Positions 42,849 to 54,266 of a DNA stretch of 64,000 nucleotides are shown piece after piece. Position numbers and translations under genes: made by a program. This stretch comes from CAVSRC01 sp963781775. Its GTDB lineage: Bacteria; Pseudomonadota; Alphaproteobacteria; Rhizobiales; Kaistiaceae. The stretch is from the NCBI GenBank assembly GCA_963781775.1, contig CAWAHE010000011.1, forward strand, positions 186,001-250,000. The letters are read 5' to 3'. The notes beneath the pieces are model-generated. The model worked only from the letters and a program-made list of their open reading frames with translations. It was not told where the DNA came from and ran no database searches. Numbering within the stretch: position 1 is the first letter of the stretch; each line of letters begins with the position of its first letter.

Positions 42849-43862
42849 ATGCCGGTGAGAGTAGCAGTGATCGGCCTCGGCCCCATCGGGAACCGGCACG
42901 CCGATCTCTATGCCGAGGATCCGGTCGCGGAACTGGTCGGCGTTTGCGACATCCGCAAGGACCGGGCCGATGCGACCGCGGCGCGCCTCGGTGTGCGCGC
43001 TTTCTACGACGTGCCCACCATGCTGAAGGAACTGGCGCCCGACATGTGCAGCGTCGCCACCGGCGGCGTGGAATACGGCAGCGACCACTATCAGCCGACC
43101 ATTCAGGCCCTCGAAGCCGGTTGCCATGTGCTCTGCGAGAAGCCCATCTGCAACACCATTCCCGAAGCCGAGAAAATGGTCGACGTCGCCCGCATGCACG
43201 ACCGTTGCTTCGGCATAGACTTGAATCACCGCTTCACCCCCGCCGCGCGGCTCGCGCGCAAGTGGGTGGACGAAGGGCGCATCGGCGAACAGCTCTTCGT
43301 CAACATGAGCATGTGGATCAACAATCCGAACGAGAGCTCGCCCTACTATATGATCAAGGCCCTGAACCCGCATTCGGTCGACGTCATGCGCTACTTCGCG
43401 GGCGACATCGAAGCGGTCCAGTGCTTCTGCAAGAAGGGGCCCGGGCGCAGCATCTGGTCGAACATGCAGTTGAACGTGCGCTTCGCCAGCGGCGCCATCG
43501 GGCATTTGACCGCCAGCTACGATATGGCGCGTGGACACCCCATGGAACGCTGTGAGGTTGCCGGCATCGACGGACGCTTCGTGCTCGACGACATGTGGCG
43601 CGAGGTGACGCTCTATCCCGCCGGTGACTTCGTCAAGCAGGTCTACAGCAACCCTGTTTTCGGCGGCTACCGCGATTTCACCGACACCTTCCGCGAGCGC
43701 CTGCGCACCTTCGTGCAGCAGGTCCACGACGGCGTTGCGCCAGAAAACATCGACGGCTCGGGAGCCGACGGACTGGCAGCCCAAAGAGTCCTCCAGGCAG
43801 CAATCAACTCGCTCGAAAGCGAGTCCGTCATCCACGTCGACAACCGGCGACCGGCTGGCTAA
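42849..43862 (+). CDS. Gfo/Idh/MocA-family oxidoreductase, copy 2
   Basis: A 337-residue paralogue of the first dehydrogenase of this operon. The Rossmann motif is VIGLGPIGNRHADLY, the catalytic motif CEKPIC (EKP, 97-99), then LNHRFTPAARL. The substrate-side segment MWINNPNESSPYYMIKALNPHSVDVMRYF matches copy 1 closely, which suggests that both act on related compounds, for example opposite steps of an oxidation-reduction pair. TGGAG precedes the ATG at 42849. It is the last gene of the operon; a tRNA on the opposite strand follows. Confidence 0.9.
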   Translation: MPVRVAVIGLGPIGNRHADLYAEDPVAELVGVCDIRKDRADATAARLGVRAFYDVPTMLKELAPDMCSVATGGVEYGSDHYQPTIQALEAGCHVLCEKPICNTIPEAEKMVDVARMHDRCFGIDLNHRFTPAARLARKWVDEGRIGEQLFVNMSMWINNPNESSPYYMIKALNPHSVDVMRYFAGDIEAVQCFCKKGPGRSIWSNMQLNVRFASGAIGHLTASYDMARGHPMERCEVAGIDGRFVLDDMWREVTLYPAGDFVKQVYSNPVFGGYRDFTDTFRERLRTFVQQVHDGVAPENIDGSGADGLAAQRVLQAAINSLESESVIHVDNRRPAG

Positions 43863-43880
43863 GGGGCCTGCCGAGGGCCG

Positions 43881-43918
43881 GAAAAGCAAAAGCCCGCCAC
43901 CTCGATGAGGTGACGGGC
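43881..43918 (-). terminator. Rho-independent terminator of the tRNA-fMet gene
   Basis: GCCCGCCACCTC and GAGGTGACGGGC pair over 12 bases with one mismatch and a 3-base loop (43892-43918). On the minus strand it is followed by TTTTGCTTTTCC. It lies just downstream of the tRNA. Confidence 0.75.
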
Positions 43919-43924
43919 TGAAAC

Positions 43925-44001
<77 letters not shown>

Positions 44002-44003
44002 TC

Positions 44004-44025
44004 AAAAAACGGGCCTGAAGGCCCG
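44004..44025 (-). terminator. Terminator downstream of the glycosyltransferase gene
   Basis: CGGGCC-TGAA-GGCCCG (44010-44025) is followed on the minus strand by six T residues, a good intrinsic terminator. It sits directly upstream of the tRNA-fMet 5' end. Confidence 0.6.
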
Positions 44026-44040
44026 CGCTTTGTGGCCTCC

Positions 44041-44068
44041 ATATAGACCTTTGTGACGTTCTTTTGAA
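44041..44068 (-). promoter_or_regulatory. Candidate tRNA-fMet promoter
   Basis: On the minus strand TTCAAA (44063-44068) and CTATAT (44041-44046) are separated by 16 bases. CTATAT is the same -10 hexamer as the rRNA promoter in this window. A transcript from here would have to pass the hairpin at 44010-44025 before reaching the tRNA, so the assignment is tentative. Confidence 0.35.
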
Positions 44069-44097
44069 GGGCGGAATCGCGCTGGCGCCGGTTTTTC

Positions 44098-45705
44098 TCA
44101 ACTGGCTGGTTTCGGCGGAAAATGAAGGTTTCTGCCCATGGCGACGTCGAGAATCAGGGCCGTCTTGCCGGCCCGTTTGATCTCGATCGGCGGTAGCGGG
44201 TCGAGCCGATCGAAATATTTGCCGGCGATGTCCCACATCCAGCCATTGTCGGCCCGCATCACGATCACCGGCATGTCGCGCCCGGCCCACTGGGTCTGAT
44301 CGTAGCGGAAGCGGAACTGCTGCGGATCGGCGCAGACGCAGACCACGGGGATCTGCGGCCCGAGGGCATAGCTCGTCTTGCCGGCGTACATCCAGATCGG
44401 GGAAGCGACCACCGCGTCGGGTCCGAGCAGTCCGCGCGCCTGGAGTTCCGGCCCGAGCTCGCGCCAGTCGACCATATCGAGGGTGGGATCGGCCTTGGGG
44501 CCGAGCGAAGCCGGGATCAGACCGCCGCGAACCGCCTGGAAAACCAGGGCCGCCAGCACGACACCGAAGATCGCCGCCGACAACGCCATGTAGCGCCGCG
44601 CAAAACGCGGACGTTCGGCGACCAACGCCGCCGCATCGCGCCCGAAGAGCGGGATCGTGAACAGCCAGCCGGGCATCGGCCAATGCGGCTGGCTGTGGGC
44701 GAACAGACTGACCGCGTTGAACAGCACGATCGGCCCGACGGCGATCAGCGCGATCAGCCAGCCGCGCGGCTCGGCAGGACCGGCGCGCAGCGCCCGGAAC
44801 AGCGCGATCGCATAGGGAACGAACAGGAGCGGAAACAGATAGAGCGCCTGGCCGCCGAGATCCTCGAGCAGCCACAGGGGATGAACCCCGGCGCCACCGC
44901 CCGGCAGCCGGCGGGTCTGGAAGACGACGCCGACATCGCTGTGCTGGATGTTCCAGACGATCACCGGCGAAAAGATGATGAGCGCCAGCACCGTCGCCAG
45001 CCAGGGCCCCGGCGTCGCCAGATGGCGGCGCGCCTTGGGCACGGTCAGGACGAAGGCGAGCGCGCCGATGAAGACGAAGGCGCCGGTATATTTCGACAGG
45101 ATCGCCAGCCCGCCGAGCGCGCCGGCGGCGAGCCAGCGGAGCAGCGGCCGGCGCACGGAAGGATCGTCGAGCAGGAGCGGCGCCACCACATTGGCCGTCG
45201 CCAGCATGAAGAACAGCACCGGCCCGTCGGGCAGCATCCAGCTCGCATGCGCCAGCGTGAAGACCGGCGTGATGTTGAGCGCCGCCGCCGCCCACAACCC
45301 TGCCCGCGCGCCGAAAAGCCGGGCGGTCAGCCGGTACATCAGCCAGGTCGAACCGGCGAACAGCAGCACGGTCGGCAACCGCACGACGATCGACGCCTCG
45401 CTGCCGAAAATGCGCATCGCGAGGCCCGCCAGCCAGTAATGCAGCGGGGCATGATCGACATAGCTCAGCATGAACTGGCGCGCGTTGCCGGCCGAGTAGG
45501 ACTCGTCCATGCCGAGCCCGGTCGCGCCGGCGATCGCGAGCCTCAGCGCCGTGCCGACGACAATGATGATGAGGACCAGCCGGGCGCAGGCCGCCTCGTC
45601 GACGTCCCTTGTCTCAAGCCTGATGCAGTCAAGATTCGGGCCGCCGTGCTTTGCCTGTCGCCAGCGGTCTCTTATCAGACCATGGCTCGGCGCCGAAGCA
45701 CGCAA
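44098..45705 (-). CDS. GT39/ArnT-like polyprenyl-phosphate-dependent glycosyltransferase
   Basis: A 535-residue inner-membrane protein with about ten to twelve helices and a C-terminal periplasmic domain. The catalytic acid pair is in GLGMDESYSAGNARQ (Asp67-Glu68), the signature of the dolichyl-phosphate-mannose/ArnT (PMT_2) superfamily, and VDHAPLHYWLAGLAM follows as expected. Such enzymes move a sugar from a lipid carrier to lipid A, protein or another glycan on the periplasmic side. The start is uncertain: about 40 polar residues precede the first helix, and a later start would still leave a complete enzyme. It lies 27 bases downstream of a small secreted-protein gene. Confidence 0.85.
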   Translation of the reverse strand: MRASAPSHGLIRDRWRQAKHGGPNLDCIRLETRDVDEAACARLVLIIIVVGTALRLAIAGATGLGMDESYSAGNARQFMLSYVDHAPLHYWLAGLAMRIFGSEASIVVRLPTVLLFAGSTWLMYRLTARLFGARAGLWAAAALNITPVFTLAHASWMLPDGPVLFFMLATANVVAPLLLDDPSVRRPLLRWLAAGALGGLAILSKYTGAFVFIGALAFVLTVPKARRHLATPGPWLATVLALIIFSPVIVWNIQHSDVGVVFQTRRLPGGGAGVHPLWLLEDLGGQALYLFPLLFVPYAIALFRALRAGPAEPRGWLIALIAVGPIVLFNAVSLFAHSQPHWPMPGWLFTIPLFGRDAAALVAERPRFARRYMALSAAIFGVVLAALVFQAVRGGLIPASLGPKADPTLDMVDWRELGPELQARGLLGPDAVVASPIWMYAGKTSYALGPQIPVVCVCADPQQFRFRYDQTQWAGRDMPVIVMRADNGWMWDIAGKYFDRLDPLPPIEIKRAGKTALILDVAMGRNLHFPPKPAS

Positions 45706-45732
45706 AGATACCGAAGACCTGGCGGCCGCCGG

Positions 45733-46164
45733 CTATTTGATGGAGACCGTCAGCTCGTAGGTTGCATTCCCGCGGGTGCCGGCGACCGTGACGAAATACG
45801 TTCCGTCGGAAGGCAGGGCGCCGCTCCAATGGGTGGAGCCCTCATCCGCGTCAATGCCGGGCAGCGTCGGACCCTTCACGTCAATCCCGCCGTCGCCCTT
45901 GGTCGTTGTCGCTCCGGGCAGGAAGATGACGAAAACGGCGTTGTCCTCGAGCGATTTGATGCCGACCTCAGCGGTCTGGCCGGCCTTGGCCGCGAACGTG
46001 TAGGTGGCGTTTGCCGCGCGCTCGACGCTGTCGCTCACGGTGGCGCTCGATTTGCCGGTCGCAAACTGGATCGGCGTGATCGGATGGCCATCGCCGCCCT
46101 GGGCGACCGCGGCCCCGGCCGCGAGCACGAGCGCGACCGAAAGAATCATGAATCGCATCGACAT
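45733..46164 (-). CDS. Secreted pre-peptidase-C-terminal-like domain protein
   Basis: A 143-residue protein with a signal peptide (MSMRFMILSVALVLAAGAAVA) and a single beta-rich domain. The pattern of YTFAAKAGQTAEVGIKSLEDNAVFVIFLPG followed by WSGALPSDGTYFVTVAGTRGNATYELTVSI matches PPC-type domains, which are usually appended to secreted enzymes but also occur alone. The function is unknown; it may bind or shield a surface component. It lies between the 5S rRNA terminator and the glycosyltransferase gene. Confidence 0.75.
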   Translation of the reverse strand: MSMRFMILSVALVLAAGAAVAQGGDGHPITPIQFATGKSSATVSDSVERAANATYTFAAKAGQTAEVGIKSLEDNAVFVIFLPGATTTKGDGGIDVKGPTLPGIDADEGSTHWSGALPSDGTYFVTVAGTRGNATYELTVSIK

Positions 46165-46331
46165 GAGGGCACCTTCGCTCGGAATGACTGGCGCTGCTTG
46201 CGCCGGTCGATCGAACCTGGAAGCCGGAACAGAATAGCATCCGCTGCCAGCCGGCCGCTCACGCGATCATCGGGTTTGGTCAACTGGCGATTAAGCGCCG
46301 CCTGCCGGACCTTGTCCGCGACCGACAACGC

Positions 46332-46360
46332 AAAACGCCGCCCCGAAGGGCGGCGTTTTT
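46332..46360 (-). terminator. rRNA operon terminator
   Basis: AACGCCGCCC-CGAA-GGGCGGCGTT is a perfect 10-bp stem flanked by A and T runs on both sides, so it can stop transcription in both directions. It follows the 5S gene by about 65 bases. Confidence 0.85.
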
Positions 46361-46423
46361 GTCGCGGAACGCGCGAAAGAGAAGGTTGTTCGAAGAAGCG
46401 TTTCTAGCACTCTGCGCTTGGCA

Positions 46424-46541
46424 GACCTGGCAGCGACCTACTTTCCCACGTCTTGAGACGAAGTATCATTGGCGCGGAGAAGTTTAACGGCCGAGTTCGG
46501 AATGGGATCGGGTTCAGGCTCCTCGCAATTGCCACCAGGTC
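46424..46541 (-). rRNA. rrf: 5S ribosomal RNA
   Basis: About 118 nt. The ends pair (GACCTGGTGGC with GCTGCCAGGTC) and the conserved loop CCGAACTCGG is present on the minus strand. Confidence 0.95.
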
Positions 46542-46628
46542 GGCGAAGCGCAGATTTCTAGAAGCTGGTTTCTGGTCTTTCCTCTTTGCGATCCGTTGCT
46601 CTCGCAAACGGGCAGCGAAAATGAGAAC

Positions 46629-49379
<2,751 letters not shown>

Positions 49380-49636
49380 GTTCTCATTATCGATGCCCGC
49401 CTGCTCGGCAGCAGACGGAATCGCATTTTAGAAAAGACCAGCTTCTTCGAGGTCATGTCCGATCGCAGGCGGTTAAGTCTGCGAATCTAGATCGACATGC
49501 TCACGCAATGCGCGCGCGCATTCGAACAAAACCTTCTCTTCACGATGTCAGATAGCACGTGCCCGGCCCCGCAAGCGGGAACGGGCACGAATTTGATTTT
49601 CATGCGGACGCTGCTCGACACCCAACGCCGATGCAT

Positions 49637-49712
49637 TGGTGGAGCCAGACGGGATCGAACCGACGACCTCCTGCTTGCAAAGCAGGCGCTCTCCCAACTG
49701 AGCTATGGCCCC
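49637..49712 (-). tRNA. tRNA-Ala (TGC)
   Basis: 76 nt with encoded CCA. The acceptor stem starts GGGGCCA and carries the G3-U70 identity pair, the anticodon loop is TTTGCAA, and the T-loop is GGTTCGATCC. It lies in the 16S-23S spacer. Confidence 0.96.
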
Positions 49713-49750
49713 GGTTCCGGACTATTCGTCACCGCCACTTGAGAACGTGG

Positions 49751-49827
<77 letters not shown>

Positions 49828-50022
49828 CCGGTTCCGTATGCCACGGGTGGCCCGAGCCCAATGCGGCTCGAATAGCACGCGGCCCGACTCGCGTTTGGAA
49901 CGCGTCCGCGAAGAAAGAGAAACGAAGACGGCGGTGTCCCGCCAAATGGTCCCTGACTGGGACCTTGTGTTTCCAAGAGATCCGATAGTCGCGTGTCCGA
50001 AGACAGAGGCTCCTGAAGGATC

Positions 50023-51518
<1,496 letters not shown>

Positions 51519-51958
51519 GAATTGAGAACTTGTCTCGGCTGATCACTACATTTCAACGTCTTTGACGAGTCCCAAGCACACCGTCCGCTCCAGCATTGCT
51601 GCCGTTGCGAACTGGTAAGCTTAGATAAAACGTAGTGCCGCCGAAGTCTCTTTTGGCAACCGACCCGAAGATCGGCCGCCCGCAAGGACTCCGCCGCCTA
51701 CGTTTCTCTTTCTTCCTATTCACTTGTCAAAGAACACGACGGGCGACCCCGTCGTTTGACGCCGTCTAACCGGCATCGGCATTGTGACCGCACACCCAAT
51801 CGGCTGTCGCCGACTCGCTAGGCCGCCAGGCTTTTGGGCCTTGCGTCCACGCGGAGGAGACATTCGCCGGAGCGAACTTGCTCTCCTGGTCCACGGACGA
51901 GATAACCGAGGGTAAATCCCGACGCCGCCTGCGGCGCCGCCGCCCTCGTGTGGGGCGT
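51519..51958 (-). other. rRNA operon leader with boxA
   Basis: About 440 bases between the rRNA promoter and 16S. On the minus strand GTTCTTTGACA (51725-51735) is the boxA antitermination element, followed by the GGAAGAAAGAGAAACG stretch common in alphaproteobacterial rRNA leaders. No gene is seen. Confidence 0.7.
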
Positions 51959-51987
51959 ATATAGGCGTTGGTTCACAGAACTGTCAA
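51959..51987 (-). promoter_or_regulatory. rRNA operon promoter
   Basis: On the minus strand TTGACA (51982-51987) and CTATAT (51959-51964) have the ideal 17-base spacer. It points into the rRNA leader. It lies upstream of the divergent M23 peptidase gene and rules out far-upstream start codons for that gene. Confidence 0.85.
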
Positions 51988-52213
51988 CACCGCGAATGCG
52001 AAATATGCAGCCCTTTTTCGTGCGTCATTGTCGCGCCGCTTTGGCCACGTTCCCGCCGCAATAGACGGGCGATTCCGCGGCTTGTGGCGGCTCTTCCGCG
52101 GTTTGACTTTGATTCGGGCGGAAGGCAAGTTCACTCAACTGAATCGTAGCGGGCAGAAACCGCCGCCGGCCGGGGAGAATCGGACGATCGTGAGGGGGCC
52201 GACCCGACTGGGC

Positions 52214-54193
52214 ATGATCACCTACGGAGCCGCCGCCGGGACGATCGATCTCGGCGACGAACCGCCACTGGTCATCGGCCGCAAGGACGACAAGGGCAAA
52301 ACCCCGGTTCAGCGCGCCGTGAGCTGGCGCTGGCTCGCCGGAACCGTCCTTACGGGCGTCACCTCGATCGCCCTCATGGGCGCCGCCCTGATGGCGGCCC
52401 TCAACAATCCCAACCAGTTCGCTTCGCTGCCCGACGCGTTCTCGCGCCTGGCGGCCGATTCCTCCGACATCGTGTTCGGCCAGAAAGGCGACCGCATCCG
52501 GCCGCAGCTCGAGGAAGTATCGAGCCGCCAGGTCATTCAGGTGAGCACGGTCACCCGCCAGGGCGAGCGCGACTTCATCAAGCTCAGGCCCTTCGCCAAG
52601 ATCAACGCCACGCTGACGGTCAAGGACGACCCCCTTGCCGCCGAAGTGCCGGCCTATGACCCGATGCGCATCTTCGCCGACACGTCCGCGCCCGAACCGC
52701 CGGTCGTGGCAGGCGGCGCCACCGCCGCGCCATCCGACCAGCTTTACGGCGCCAATGTCGATGGCGAGGTGTCGGTCAAGGTGAGCGCTTTCCCGCTCGA
52801 CAAGCCCGACCTTGAGCCAACCGCCGCGTTCCAGACCGCGCAGGTCGAACAGATGTTGCGTGCCTCAACCCATCCGCAGCAGCCAGACGTCAACGGCGCG
52901 GCCCCACTGGCCTACGCCGACGCCGGTGGCGACGTGGCCAACAGCCCCGGCGCCGACTCGGCCCTCGGCGTGCGCATCGTGCCCGAGAACGTCTCCAACA
53001 TCGCCAAGAGCGACGCCGCCGACGGCAGCGGCGACGGCGTCGAGGACGACGTCTTCCCGGTCGCCGCGGCCGGCAGCCTCGGCACCTTGTTGCGCGACAA
53101 CGGCGTCGCCGACGCCGACGCCGATCTTGTCGTCAAGGCGTTGTCCCAACTGCTCGACGTCAATCATCTCCATGTCGGCCAGAAGGTCCGCGTCGCCTTC
53201 GGCACCTCCGGCGCGCCGGGGGAAGTGGCCAGGCCTGTCCGCGTCAGCATCTATGAGGACGGCGTTCACCAGGCGACCGTCGCGCGCGCCGACAACAACG
53301 CGTTCGTGCGCGGCGACGAGCCGACGTCTTTGCCGTCGGCCTTCGCCGACAGCGGCCAGGACGCCGCGCCGGCCGGCGGCCCGCCCCGGCTCTATGACGC
53401 GGTCTACGAGACCGCACTCGAACAGCAGGTGCCCAAGCCGCTCATCGAGCAGCTCATTCGGGTTTTCGCCTTCGACGTGGACTTCCAGGCGCGCGTCAAT
53501 CCCGGCGACTCGATCGAGATCCTGCACTCGATGCCCGACCCGACCGACAAGGACGCCGGCGATCCCGAAATCCTCTATGCCTCGCTCAATCTCGGCTCGA
53601 CGCCCAAGCGCTTCTACCGCTTCCGCACGGCCGACGACGGCATCGTCGACTACTATGACGAGGACGGAAAGAGCGCCAAGAAGTTCCTGATCCGCAAACC
53701 GGTGCCGACCGCGCGCCTGACGTCCGGCTTCGGCTATCGCCGCCATCCGATCCTCGGCCGCATGATCCTGCACGCCGGCGTCGACTACGCCGCGCCGCGC
53801 GGCACGCCGATCCTGGCGGCCGGCAACGGCATCATCGAAAAGGCCGGCCGCTCGTCCGGCTACGGCAACATGATCGAGATCAAGCACACCAACGGCTACG
53901 AAACGATCTACGGCCACCAGAGCAAGTTCGCCACGGGCATCGAGCCGGGCGTGCGCGTTCGCCAGGGCCAGGTCATCGGCTATGTCGGCTCGACCGGCCT
54001 GTCGACCGGACCGCACGTCCACTTCGAGATCAGGGTCAACAATCAGCCCGTCGATCCGCTGCGCATCCGTTTGCCGCGCGGCCGCGTGTTGCAGGGCGAC
54101 TACCTGCAGGCCTTCGAGCACGAGCGCGAGCGCATCGATGCGCTGCTCGGCAACGAGACGCCCGCGACCCAGAAGGTCGCCGCCGCGCAGTAG
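52214..54193 (+). CDS. M23-family peptidoglycan endopeptidase, membrane-anchored
   Basis: A 659-residue protein from the chosen ATG. One transmembrane helix (about residues 40-62) places the rest in the periplasm. A LysM-like or OapA-like region (SLGTLLRDNGVADADADL to LHVGQKVRVAF) precedes the C-terminal lysostaphin-type domain. The zinc ligands are in HAGVDYAAPRGTP (HxxxD) and GPHVHFEI (HxH), with the catalytic histidine in IYGHQSKF. It probably cleaves peptidoglycan cross-bridges or activates amidases. The frame is open to 51968 and a GTG lies 24 bases upstream; the earliest starts would overlap the rRNA promoter. A strong terminator follows. Confidence 0.88.
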   Translation: MITYGAAAGTIDLGDEPPLVIGRKDDKGKTPVQRAVSWRWLAGTVLTGVTSIALMGAALMAALNNPNQFASLPDAFSRLAADSSDIVFGQKGDRIRPQLEEVSSRQVIQVSTVTRQGERDFIKLRPFAKINATLTVKDDPLAAEVPAYDPMRIFADTSAPEPPVVAGGATAAPSDQLYGANVDGEVSVKVSAFPLDKPDLEPTAAFQTAQVEQMLRASTHPQQPDVNGAAPLAYADAGGDVANSPGADSALGVRIVPENVSNIAKSDAADGSGDGVEDDVFPVAAAGSLGTLLRDNGVADADADLVVKALSQLLDVNHLHVGQKVRVAFGTSGAPGEVARPVRVSIYEDGVHQATVARADNNAFVRGDEPTSLPSAFADSGQDAAPAGGPPRLYDAVYETALEQQVPKPLIEQLIRVFAFDVDFQARVNPGDSIEILHSMPDPTDKDAGDPEILYASLNLGSTPKRFYRFRTADDGIVDYYDEDGKSAKKFLIRKPVPTARLTSGFGYRRHPILGRMILHAGVDYAAPRGTPILAAGNGIIEKAGRSSGYGNMIEIKHTNGYETIYGHQSKFATGIEPGVRVRQGQVIGYVGSTGLSTGPHVHFEIRVNNQPVDPLRIRLPRGRVLQGDYLQAFEHERERIDALLGNETPATQKVAAAQ

Positions 54194-54210
54194 CGGAGCA
54201 TCCGAACGCA

Positions 54211-54240
54211 AAAAGGCCCGGCATCTCTGCCGGGCCTTTT
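54211..54240. terminator. Bidirectional terminator between the M23 gene and clpB
   Basis: AAAAGGCCCGGCA-TCTC-TGCCGGGCCTTTT is a perfect 13-bp stem with T runs on both strands, between two convergent genes. Confidence 0.9.
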
Positions 54241-54266
54241 CATTTCCGCTGCGTTGTTGGCGGGCC

